Part shown: piece by piece, positions 1 through 11,300 of the stretch
Layout of the letters: every line of letters starts with the position of its first letter
Numbering within the stretch: position 1 is the stretch's first letter
Origin: Drosophila pseudoobscura
Taxonomy: Eukaryota; Arthropoda; Insecta; Diptera; Drosophilidae
Reading direction: 5' to 3'
DNA length: 64,000 bases
Assembly (NCBI RefSeq): GCF_009870125.1
Contig: NC_046680.1
Location: forward strand, 20,665,501 to 20,729,500
Notes under the pieces: model-generated
What the model saw: the letters and a program-made list of their open reading frames with translations, nothing else
Told to the model about the DNA's origin: nothing
Databases searched by the model: none
Position numbers and translations under genes: made by a program

Positions 1-1404
1 GCAATCAGTCATTGTTATTGATTGCCCACACCCTCTCACCCGCCACCCGCCACCACCCGCTGAGTGGTTGATTGACAGCTAATGCCCGGCGCTTAGGAGT
101 TGGAGCCTCGTTCCGGCGATTAGGGAGCCACTGCCACAAAGTTCAAGTGGGCTCCAAACTGGAGGGGGTGGGGGTGGGGAGGCTGTCAACGCAGCAATCA
201 ATACGCAAGACGCAGCAAAATGCCAGCGAAAAAAAAATGAAATTGTTAAGTTTATTAAGCAGCAAAAGGCCAAAACGGTAAACGCTAAGCGTTTTGCAGT
301 TGGGGGCCTTGGGGGCCTGGGGCTCCGCCTCGCCTCTAGCCTCTAGCCATTAGCCAGACAATAAGCTTGTTTTCTTGCAGTTGACGGCTGTGGCTGTTGG
401 CCAAAAGACCACCCACGCTGCTGGCCAATTAGTTTGATGAGGCGCAACGGCCAAGAAAATTAATTACTTTTTTGCGGTACTCCTCGCCAAATGAAGATTG
501 ATGCGCGGTGCAGATGCGGTTTTGACCCTTGAAGGCCCCAAAAAGCCACCTCGAAGATGCGGAACGAAAGTGCTATCCACGGTACAGTTTTTGGATCACT
601 TGACAACGCGATTCCGCCACAGACTAGAAATATATATCATGATGTGCGCGATTTTGGCTGGAAATCTAATCGCTGGGCAATCTTTTGGGTGGCGCATTCC
701 CTGGCGACGTCACGGCGATAAGGGCCTCCTCAACGTTCATCGTTAGATGTGTTTATGGCCTGGACAGAGGATCGAAATTGGCTACCGCGACAGTTGGCAA
801 CAGCAGTCGCTAGAGGGTATTGGTAAGAGTGGAAGAATTAGGCCCTCTGATGAAATTGTGGTCGATTGAACCTTGGACTGAATGTTAGATATGGAATTAA
901 TCCCCAGAAATCGCATTCACTTCACTGTCCGTCTTTCCCACCTATTAATCATAATTGAACACGACTTTAAGGGTCTTAACTACTAGCTGTGGAGCTGGTT
1001 AGCCGATCCCTCGTCAGAGACCAGGCGTAGCGCCAAGTGCCTGTCAATCGGCCTGGACAATGGCCCGCAATCGGGTGGGGATTACAAGGACCAGGCAACA
1101 AAGGCGGCGAGCCATTGTCTGTGCGAACAATGGCACAGGCAGGAGGCAGAAAGCATCGACTGTCAGTCCTGCTTCCTGTTGTGTGCCATTCAGGGAGATT
1201 GTCAATCAATGTTCAATCAAATGAGTTGCATTTTCGGCAACTTCCGCCGAGGACGCCACCCACATGACACACTTCTGCACTCGGGACACTCCCCTCTGCT
1301 TCTGGTGCTGCCCCATTAACCAACGGATGCCACATGCGTCCCCTGCTTTGTTGTGACCCTAATCGCCTCACAATTTCGATACACTTTGAGGGGTGGCTAC
1401 CGCT
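1..1404. other. Non-coding stretch, no gene recognised
   Basis: I see no open frame here with codon structure, splice sites or a recognisable protein motif. The longest frames are short, sit on both strands and have no family resemblance. It lies downstream (3' side) of the minus-strand ionotropic receptor gene and is presumably its 3' flank and intergenic DNA. Confidence 0.6.
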
Positions 1405-3129
1405 TTATTGCCCTGCCATTCGCTTAATTGAGGCGGCCAGCAGTTCGCACAGGAAGCAGATCCCGGCGAGGGCGTGGCCCCCGGCCAGGACCATGGCCGC
1501 CATCGCAATGTCCTCGAGGCGCAGCGGCTCGATGCCGGCCTCCTGGGTGGGGAGGAACCTCAGGAAGCCGGCGCGCACCGCCAGCTCGTGGACCTCCCGC
1601 ACGAGCTTCGCCTGCAGCCCCGTCTCGAAGAGCCGCTGCAGGTGCTCGTTGTACGGGCGCTCCAGCGGCCAGTTCTGGCGGATCACCTGCACGGCCCAGG
1701 TGTAGCCGACCGGCTCGAAGAGCTTCTTCATGCGCGGCCTGCGCAGGAACCTCTGCTGGTAGAGGTAGAAGTCCATGCGGTCCTCGGAGTCCACGTAGGC
1801 GAAGCGGGGGTCCAGGCCGTCGCGGCGTTGCTTGTGCAGGGACTCCTCCGCGAGGAGGAAGCGCTCGCGCAGCGCCTCGGAGCTGCCGTACACGGAGTTG
1901 GGCCGGAGGTTGTGCTGCTGCAGCAGGATGCTGACGTTGGCGGCCTTCAGGTCCGCCACGGAGTCGATGGGCCGCTGGTAAAGCTTCGTGGTGAGCATCG
2001 TCGACAGCTGGGCCACGTACAGGCTGGACAGGACGAAGCCCGTGGCGAAGAGCAGCAGCAGCAGCAGCAGCCGGACGCCACCGGAGCCTCCCTGCGGCAG
2101 TGCGAGGCTGAGGGTCAGCAAACTCTGGACGGCCAGCAGGAGGTACTGGCCCACATCCCAGCGGCCGAAGCGCCACCGATGCAGCAGGGCCCCCAGCAGC
2201 GCCACGTAGGCCACACTGAGGCCCGTCCAGAGCCAGACGGGGGGGTCGAAGGGTCGAAAGAAGTAGCGGAACTTCTCGATGGGATTGCCGAAGGGCGCCA
2301 TGATGGCCACGCGGTTCAGACGCACCGGCTGGCTGGTGGGGTAGCGCAAGGTCATCACGAAGATGCTGCCGCAGGCATCCGCCTCGTTGGACGCCACCAG
2401 CTCGAGGCACTCCCGCGTGGAGTAGCGCCGCAGCTCGGGAAAGGGCACCGCCTCGAAGGTGGCATTCAAGTGCGCGGCAAACAGCTTGAAGCTGTTGATC
2501 ACGCTCCCCTGGTAGCGGCCCCCAGAGGCCACCGACTGCTGCTCGCTGACAAATGAATGCGGTGGATCGTTGGTGACGAGGACTCGCACAGGATAGCCCT
2601 TCAGGTCTTTGCTGCTTCGCTCGGTGAGATATTCCCGCAGGGTTGTGCGGCTGATTGTCACCCGGGGAAAGGGTTTCATTGTCCAGAGTCGGTCCTCACG
2701 GGAGCACAGCAGAACCTGGGCGAATCCCGCGTCCCAATAGGCCTTGAAAAGGTCCCGATAGATGGTTTCGCTCTGCGGATGGCGGTCCACATCCATGAGC
2801 AGGATGTCATTGAACTGCCGATCCTGGAGATACACTTGCAGCACCCTCAGAGCTTCCAGATTGGCAGCCAGATGGGTTTCCAGTGGGGTTACGACGAGCA
2901 CTGGCGCATCGTGGCGGGTCTTCAGCTGCTCGCTGGTGTTTCCCTGGAGCACTATCCTCGGTGGATGGCCCCGAAGGGGTAATCTCTCCAGCCTCCTCCC
3001 CGAGAGGCCATAGTAGATGTGTGTTTTGATGCCCAGCTCGAGGGTGAGCTGGCGGATAAAGGGGCCGCCTGGCTGGGCCGCAGCGACTCCTAGGAGGAGA
3101 GTCCACAGAGAAACTTTGAGCAGCGACAT
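1405..3129 (-). CDS. Divergent ionotropic receptor (IR), intronless
   Basis: This 574-residue frame encodes a variant ionotropic glutamate receptor, a ligand-gated cation channel of chemosensory neurons. The N-terminus is a signal peptide (about residues 1-18, ending AAAQ). It is followed by an extracellular region with the ligand-binding S1 half (PVRVLVTNDPPHSF) and then a first membrane helix (PVWLWTGLSVAYVALLGALL). Next come a pore/second-helix region rich in Leu with a SLYVAQLSTML stretch where AMPA receptors have SYTANLAAF, an S2 half, and a last helix near residues 540-565 (IAMAAMVLAGGHALAGICF). The short N-terminal domain and degenerate pore motif are typical of divergent IRs. It has no intron and starts at the first ATG, directly followed by the signal peptide. 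If the region is 48C-like, it is probably an Ir48b/Ir48c relative; I cannot choose between them. The opposite strand is open over much of its length, but that is a GC-rich shadow. Confidence 0.9.
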   Translation of the reverse strand: MSLLKVSLWTLLLGVAAAQPGGPFIRQLTLELGIKTHIYYGLSGRRLERLPLRGHPPRIVLQGNTSEQLKTRHDAPVLVVTPLETHLAANLEALRVLQVYLQDRQFNDILLMDVDRHPQSETIYRDLFKAYWDAGFAQVLLCSREDRLWTMKPFPRVTISRTTLREYLTERSSKDLKGYPVRVLVTNDPPHSFVSEQQSVASGGRYQGSVINSFKLFAAHLNATFEAVPFPELRRYSTRECLELVASNEADACGSIFVMTLRYPTSQPVRLNRVAIMAPFGNPIEKFRYFFRPFDPPVWLWTGLSVAYVALLGALLHRWRFGRWDVGQYLLLAVQSLLTLSLALPQGGSGGVRLLLLLLLFATGFVLSSLYVAQLSTMLTTKLYQRPIDSVADLKAANVSILLQQHNLRPNSVYGSSEALRERFLLAEESLHKQRRDGLDPRFAYVDSEDRMDFYLYQQRFLRRPRMKKLFEPVGYTWAVQVIRQNWPLERPYNEHLQRLFETGLQAKLVREVHELAVRAGFLRFLPTQEAGIEPLRLEDIAMAAMVLAGGHALAGICFLCELLAASIKRMAGQ

Positions 3130-3609
3130 GCTGTACGGTTAGGCGACGAGTGAAAGGACAATGGGCTGTCACTAATTCGATTAGGTGTACTAATTAGTGG
3201 GTCAAACTAATTAGAGGATGTGCGGGACCTGCAATTACCTATATCGATTGGGGGCAGATACCCTTGGATACCCTGTATACATACATAGGATGGCTTGCCT
3301 TTAAATTTCAAATACCAGCCGCTGCATCGAGCCTCTGTTAACCTGCCTGCTAACAGCAGTCATACAACAGCGACCGACAACAGGTTCGTGCGGCCACAGC
3401 TGGTTGGCTCTGTTAGCTCTGTTGGCTCTGTTGGCTCTGTTGGCTCTGTTAGCTCTGCCGTTGTTGAGGCACCTTTTCTCGCATGCTAGAAAAATCGCAC
3501 TGCAGAGCTGCAGGCGGCGGCCAGCAATGGCCGCTACACACACACACGCACACTCGCACACACGAAAAGTGAGAGACGAAACTTTTGAAACTGTTGTTGC
3601 TGGCTGCTA
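3130..3609. other. Intergenic region and probable FGF 5' leader
   Basis: This interval separates the divergently arranged receptor (minus) and FGF (plus) genes. It contains an imperfect 9-bp tandem repeat, GTTGGCTCT, at about 3403-3455. From 3536 there is a CA-rich stretch followed by an A-rich segment of the kind seen in Drosophila 5' leaders just before the ATG at 3610. I cannot place a transcription start. Confidence 0.4.
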
Positions 3610-3674
3610 ATGTTGCCTCCGCTGTTGCTGCCGCTGCCACCGCTGCTGCTGCTGCTGCTGCTGTTGGCCGTGTG
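3610..3674 (+). other. Candidate signal-peptide exon of the FGF gene (unproven)
   Basis: An ATG at 3610 opens a frame of Met-Leu-Pro-Pro followed by a run of leucines (a classic signal-peptide core), ending Ala-Val. A good splice donor, GTAAGG, begins at 3675. This is the only secretion-signal-like exon I found upstream of the first certain FGF exon. The problem is phase: the donor leaves two bases over, while the exon at 5339 begins on a codon boundary, and joining them directly gives a stop after one codon. A weak donor GTGTGG at 3670 would give the correct phase 0. A missing small exon is the other explanation. Confidence 0.4.
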
Positions 3675-5338
3675 GTAAGGAAGAAAAACACAAAACCAAA
3701 TATGTCGCACGTTTCGCTTCGGTTTAGTCTCGATAATTCAATCGACGTTCAACGTTGTGTCTGCCCTGTGTGCCCCGCGATAGTGCCGTTACGCGATTAC
3801 GAATACTCCAGCGAATACCCTCAACGCTCCATGCCCATGCCCTACGTGCCGCAGGGTGCAAAAAAAAAATAAATAAAAATATATACAAAAATTTATTGTC
3901 GCAGCGGAAGCGGAAGTACATCGCGTGTGTGTGTGTGTGTGTTTGTGTGCCTCTGCAATGGATTTCATTTTCATTTGCCACTGCATTCCCCAGTGAAACC
4001 GAAACGCGAACAGTGGAAATGTGCTCAGGCTAGAGCCGTGTGCCACCGCCACCGTATCGGTCAAGTGAAGCGCGATTACACGGGGATTACCGACGCCCAA
4101 TGTCATCCCAATCAATTGATCGCCAAGCAGCCACTCACCTATTGAGGCATTAGTTTACTGCTCCCGTCTGGCAGTAAATGGGTTAAAATTATGTACATTA
4201 ATCGCCGAATGAATGTCGAATCAGTTAGAGAGACTGCTGTTTTTTATTGTGAGTCCAGAGGGCGAGTCCCTCTAGCTATACAGCCCATAAAACAATCGCC
4301 GGGGTAGTCAAGGCCCACAGCCTCAATTAGCCAGCCAGGTTGCAAGGCCCTTTTTGGGGAGCCGAGTAGCTCTGCCGAATCTTATCAAGGCGCACACTCT
4401 ACAAAGTAATGCTATCGCCCACTTCTTCGTCTTGAATTTATGCTCCGTGTAACCTCGTTTCGAGTGCGCGGATCGCGGGGGCGCGGGGCAAAACGCATTA
4501 TTTTGTAATTATCGACAGAGTTCTAATAAATAAAGCGTCGCCACGCAGGGCCCCCTCACAGAAAGGGTTTCGTTTTCTGTTTCTTTTTGTGGGCTGATGA
4601 AATTATGAATGAAGATAAGGTGTGGCACCTATCTGTGGATAGCACACAGATGGATTTTCCCCCGTGAAACTTGAATGAAAATTGAAAACATTTCTTATAG
4701 TAAATACACCTTAGTTGTTCCGTACATTTCCTACAAAGATAACAAGGCACAAATTCTTGACAATTTGCTGGGAATTAATGGAAGAAATACGATCTGGCAG
4801 TGTCTGCCACGCACGTTCTATATATATATACATATATCGCTAGTAAATCCGGGCTGGCCGATATGATTTACGACCTGACCTGGCACAATAGAATCCCCCA
4901 CTAAAAAAAGGGGGGAGGGGGACGGCGAAACTATAAATTCATTAAATCAAATGCCGCGATTATTAATGAATGTAATAATATATCAAAAGAAGACAACGAA
5001 TCAAACATGATAAATTACTGATTGACAGACGGGGCGGGGGGGAGGAGGAGGGGGCGACGGCTACCGATATACGCCGCAGAGAGGGGGTACAGTGGGCACT
5101 CCTCTGAGTGGCAGAGCAAACAACATGGAGGGGGCGGGGAGGGGGGTATTTGTCGTGACAAGGTGTAAACATTGCTATGCAATTTAGGTTTCAGTTTTTG
5201 CCCCATGTATCTGTTAGATACAATAGATAGATAGTGCGATAGCGGAACCCAATATAAATTGTGGCAGGGGGGCCACATCGAGGGAGTAACTCTAACTAAT
5301 GCCACACTCTCTCTCTCTCTCTCTCTCTCTACTTCCAG

Positions 5339-8300
5339 GTGGTGATTTCAGGTGCATTATGTACAGTAGAAGATTACGTAATAATGTCACAGTGTGCACA
5401 CAACAAAGCCATACACCTAGCTGCGGCAGGAACAGTCTCAGTGACAGACATTTCACAGATACGTAAGTATATAGCAATAAATTTACTACTTAGCCTCCCC
5501 CCCCTTCTGGCTGTATTTTTTTTTTGTTTACCGAGACACGTCTCTCGTCTGCAGGAAATGCCCTCACAATTACTTTCTTTACACCAAAATATTTTAACAT
5601 TTTTGTTATTGTTTCCACACACCCCAGTCCCCCTCCCCCTCTCCCCCTCCCCCACACACTCTCTTGCCAGCAGCCATGACAAGTGGAATACTTTTTCGGC
5701 TGTTGAGCTATTAATAATATCTCCTCGGCTGTCACTGGAATGATAATGAAGCAAAGGGTTTAGCCCGGGCATGCCACCCAGTGCCTCCTTCTGATCTTCC
5801 CTTAAGTTTAAACCTGGAACCCTCTTTTTGTACAAAAAACCTTACCTGCTTTTGCAGCCTAAAATGCGTAATTTATGGCACACAAAAAAAAAAGAGAGAA
5901 AAGAAACATGAATTTGCTACGCTTCGGGGCAACTTTCACTCGGCCAGGCTCTGGGCCCAGGACCAGCACGAGCCAGGCAGCCGCCCAGCAGGATAAAAGG
6001 ACGCTGCGGCAGGGGACAAAGGACGAGCCGGGTTCTCGGGGTTCAGCAGAAAATCCTCAACAACAGGTGCAAAAACATAATTCTTTGTTGCGAGTTCCAG
6101 CTGGAACTCAAAGCAGCGGAGACACCACTTAAGGCCTAATGTGCGAAAAGTTCTATTGTCGATTTGCACGCCTTATGGGAGAGAGAGACCCAGAGGCGGG
6201 GATTATCCTCACCGACAAAACTAAGCTGCGGGTTGCGACTGGACATCACTTGTTTGGGTGGGAATTTCCCAGGGAAATTTATTTATGGCCAGCCCGATCC
6301 CGAGTTAGCTGGAAAATAACCAAAAAAAAAGGAGATGGGCTACCCTTTTGCTAATGAATCTTGACATCTCAATCAAGGGGCGAGGGGGGGGGGGGGGAAT
6401 TTCACCACCCCAACAGCGGGCATTCTCCCAGTTTTCCACAAACAGAAGCGGGCCTGGCCCACACGTCAATAAATCACTTGATTTAATTTCAGAAGGAGAA
6501 AATTGTTGAGGTCGATCGAGGGCGGAGGATTGGGCGGGCTAGGACTCGGGGGCCATAAAACATTTTATGGCTCATCATGTGCGGCCATAAATTTGAGAAG
6601 GCAATCAGCTGCAGGCTCTACCCCTGTCCCTGCCCCGGCCCCTGCCCTCGCCAGGGCGTTGCCCAATCAACACCTAAACCTAACCCTAAACCCATGGGAT
6701 GCGAGGCGGCCATTGCTCATGTAACAAGTAACGAAACCGTTAATTTCTTGATCAAATACAAACGAGGGCTCTCAGAAGCCGCACCGGAGGAGCCGGAGCC
6801 GGAGCCGGAGCCGGAGTCGTGTTTGCCTTGTACTTCATTAAAAATGTTTAGCCGTGTGCGGCATCGTAAGGAATGTCTCTATAAACGAGTGCAATCTGTG
6901 CCATCGATAAATGCACAGATCACACGTGTGTAATCCTTTTTCCAGATCCCTCAATGACTCGACCAGCGCCGTGCTGCTTCCCAGACGACGAAGAGGTGCT
7001 AATAATGTGGGAAATATTTAGCACCATCATTACAAACATCATTAAAGTATAAATAGATGTGTTTAACACGAGGGAAAGGCAGAAAGGGAGAAACCCCGAA
7101 AAATATAATATGGAAAACCGACAGAAAAGTTCGACTTGGAAAGGAAATCAAGCCGTGAAAGAGATTCCAAGAAATAGCACCAGGGTTTCGGTGGGGAGTG
7201 GGGAGTGGGGGGGGAGGGGGGGTGATCGTCGCGCAGATTCATCAATTAACGCCCCGAAGAGGGCCCCTCTTCAGCTGCAGTCGAAGACGTCAGCAAATAA
7301 ATGCATTTCCGCTGTCCAGCACAAACAAATTTCCAAGAGACGCCGACAGAGTCAGCAGAAAAACGAGGAAAAATTCCAAAAGAGATTCGATTTGAGTCGA
7401 TTCTTACCTACCGCGCGACCAGAGCAGGGCAGGGCAGAGGGTAGGGGAGGGGGGTGAAGGGCAAAGAAAACATGGTCAACAACAAAGCTGAACAAGTGTA
7501 CCGCTTGCCGATCGTCAGTCGAAACGAGGAACAGGCAGAGACAGAGGCACAAAGAGAGAGGGAGAGAGAGAGAGAGGGAGAGAGAGGGAGATGGGAGATG
7601 GGAGACTGAGACTTGGAAAAGTCTCGCCATTGATTTCCACTTAACGCTTCAAAAACTCAAGTGGCCATCATTCGCTGCCAGTCGCTGGCCAAGTTTACAG
7701 TTGAGGGGGAGAAAAGGTAAAATACGCTTGGCTTTCCAACTCCTCTGAACTCTGTTTCAATATTGTTGTTTCCCACAGTTTCGGGGACCGCTCGGGAAAT
7801 ATTTAAGCGCCAATTTGATGTAGTTCTTGCAGGCCGTACGGGCCCAGTCGAGTGTCTCATCGAATTTGAATAACAATGCGGCTCGTCTTCAAAGCCCCCC
7901 GAGACTTTCTTTCGGCTGCCCTTCGATGGGCAATGAGCGATGGGAGCAAGGAGCTGCCTGGCTGCCAGCAATTACGCACTTCAACCTACGACCCTTCGCC
8001 CCTGAAGCCCATAGAAATCAAAAGTTCTTGGAATCTGTTTGCGTGGGAATAAATCTGAGAAGCAGTTGCGTGAATCAATTTGTCACCCTGCCCCAGCCCC
8101 AGCCCCAGCCCCTGCCCTGTTCTGCTCCTTTTCTTTATCAGTTGAGTCTCTTTTTGGTCATGTTCTAATCAATAAAACCCACCACGGGCGCACAGGGAAG
8201 CGGAGTCCAGAGCCCAGGGCCCAGGGCCCAGCCTCCAGACCCATAACCATAGCACACTCCATGCCGCACACCGTTAAGTTGTGCATTTTACGAGCTTTAG

Positions 8301-11300
8301 GCCCAGAAACCCATTAAACAAATGCCACGGATAAAACGAAACGCCGCCGACCGAGCGATGATCGGGTGATCACAGATCGCTGATCGCTGATCACTGGGGC
8401 AATAAATTCATCAAACAAATATCGCTATCCGACTGTGATCTTGCCTTATAATCGACATGAATATTAAAAACCACAAAACTATAATCAGTGGCCCCCGAAA
8501 CACACATATCAATCCGCTCCCGCTCCCGCTCCCGCTCCCGCTCCCGCTCTCTCTCTCTCCTCGACTGTGGCCCTTTTTCGGGTTCCAGCCATTAACTGGC
8601 GGCTGCTGCAGACGGCCTAATGGACCTGATCTTTCGTCACTCCCAAAAAAAAAAAAACCTTTTTTTGGTCCCCCCTCCGCTCGGCTAAGCCGCGGCGATC
8701 GATCGTCAGATGCTGATCCCTAAATACCCCTTAAATTGAACTTAATTCCTCTGCGAAGAACCCTTCGAGGCCACGGCCATTGAGTGGCGCGATAGGCTGT
8801 CCCTAGATAGGACTGCAGAAGGGTGGAGTAGAAGGTCCTGAAACAAAGCGGAGTACAGAAATTCTCCCAGTTTAAGAGCGCCATCAGATCCATAAATCTA
8901 TTGTCGTGGAATGTGCTGTTTTCCCCGAATTTCCCCGAGTCTATTTCCAGCATTTTCCTCTCAGATTCTGAGTAGGAAATGCCGCAATCTCTGGCGACTT
9001 TTGGCTGCCTGTCATTCCATTGCGGCAGAACGGAAATGCTTTCATTTGTCGTGCCGCACAAATAAATCAATTGATTTGCCAGCCCAGCTCTCTCTCTCCC
9101 TCTCCCTTCTGACGCCACTTTCCAATTACGTAAACTCCCAGAGAGGGGGGAAGGGGGGGACAGAGGGGCACCATCGCGTGCAGCTATGCAAATGTCGGAC
9201 GGGTCCTGCAGTCTGTGTATATCGGCATCGACTCGTCTTACTACCGTTTAATGAGCTTATGATGAGGCGACGGCCCTGCCTCATGCCCCTGCCCCTACCC
9301 CATGCCCCCCTCGCATGACTCAAGCGGCAATTTCTCCCCACCCCCCCGCCTTTTGGCATTTCGGGGCATGCAAATGGAGCTTTTAATCATAAAATACCTG
9401 TGTATTTTGGGCAGTTGTTAATGGCAGGAGGCGGTTCGGGGTTGCCTTGCGTGTCTCCGGCTTGTTCCAAGAGCAACACGCAATCCCCAGGCCCCAGGCC
9501 CCAGCCCCCAGCCCCCTGCCCCCGTCTGGGGCATCCAAGTATCTGTTAGATGACAATGCGTGCCTGCCGACACCTTGCCAGCGACTCGTACATTTGTAGT
9601 GCTGGTAATTGCGGAGGGTAATGGGTGGATGGGTGGACGGGTGGACGGGGAGTGTGCATTCAATTGGCACTTCATTTGTGGTCTAACATAGTTATGAACA
9701 TAGCCTGGCCCTCCCCGATAGAGCAAGCCAAAAGGGAGGCTTCTTAGCTTAGCCGCTTAGTCGCCGCTTCAGAGATAATTTTGGCCACATAAAACATAAT
9801 GAAGACCTCCAAAAAGGTCTTAGGACATTGACTTTCAGGCGCGGTAGATTAGGGCAAATTATGAAAGCCAAAAGGAGGCAGGAATGAAGACAAAACAGCA
9901 GAGAAGCAGATGGAAACAAAGGTCTACCCCTACCTTTGTTCAGTGCCACACAAATCAGGTTTATTTTCCACAGAATCGAACTGAAATTTGCTCAAAAGTA
10001 GAAGATCTAAGTGGTGCCCCGGTCTGTGGGCCCTGTTTTATGAGCACTTTACACCTGAAGCCTTAATTAAGGCGGAAGCAGGGACGACCAGCAATGTCAC
10101 TCAATGTCAGAGAGAGAGGGCCAAGATGGATGGCCAAGAGCAGGACCAGCGAGGGCCCCGGGCAGAGCAGGGCAGGGCAGGGCAGGGCAGGGCAGGGGCA
10201 CTGGAAAGCAAACAAACAAATGCTAAAGTCGAAATAATGACGCGCGAAAAAACAATAAAACAAAAGGAACAAAACAGAAATGACAGACAATAAAAGTAGG
10301 GAACGGAGTCCAGCCGGCACTTGGCACCTACGAAAGATCCTGGTGGCCACACACACACACGCACACAGCAAAGCGGACAAGGACATGACGTTTTTATTAT
10401 GCTCTCCATGTCTGACTTTTGCTCTGGGCCAAAAAACAGACGGCGCCCTGCATAGATCATAGGAAGGTCCTAAACTTTTGTTTTACGGCCCACGAGCCGA
10501 AGGGAAGAGCGTAAATCAAGAGCTGCCCCCTCGGGCAGGAAGGTGGGATGCCTCGGTCATTTCAGTTAATGAATGGCATCATTAAAGGGCCAGAGCAGGC
10601 CCCGGCGCCGACCACGGCCCCGACCCCGGCCCCGGCCCAGTCCTTTTTTTCGTGTTGCTCTAAGGATAATTGTGTTGTAAGTGGCAGAGTCACGCCCCGT
10701 CGATCCGTTGGGTGGTCCCCTCTCGAGATCTAGCAATTCATGGGAATTCCCTTCCCCGAAAAACCCAACACCAATCCCTTGAGCCTTTCCATTCCAAAGT
10801 GAACGGAGATCCCATTATAGCACAAAATTTGCTGCAAAATTAATTCGCGATATTTATGCACGGACAGCGGCGACTGGACACCGGGCAAAAGTGTCCATAA
10901 ACATGGCTTTATCTTCGTGTTAAACCATTAGTTGACTAATTTCTGCGCCCACGCGAGACTTCCTTCGGAGGAGAATTACGATGATTGGCCAATCGATGGG
11001 GATATTAACACCTGTCGCCGTAAATCTCTGGCCAACTATATCTTAATTTATAGTGAAGTAATCAATGGTTTTGCGAGTGTATCCCTGCCCCTGCCCCTGC
11101 CCCTGCCCCCACCTACCCAGAGCGCCAGAGTGCCAGATGGATGGATGGAAAATGTTGAGAAAAATATGAGAAACCAAGGGGAGAAACAATCCAAATTGTC
11201 ACAATAACTCCGCGAGTTACGATCAAAAGGAAGCCAGCTAAATTTTACGGCCTACCACTGTTGCAACGTGCAACCGAAAGGCGTAAACAAGTGTCTCGGG

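Noticed and set aside
1474-2556. Plus-strand open frame of 360 codons
   Set aside because: It is the antisense of the ionotropic receptor; the composition (Gln, Gly, Arg, His) and absence of a family match show a GC-rich shadow.
3994-4144. Possible exon after acceptor at 3993 as the missing FGF exon
   Set aside because: Joining it to the 3610 exon gives a stop codon within 15 codons, and its other frames have no FGF similarity.
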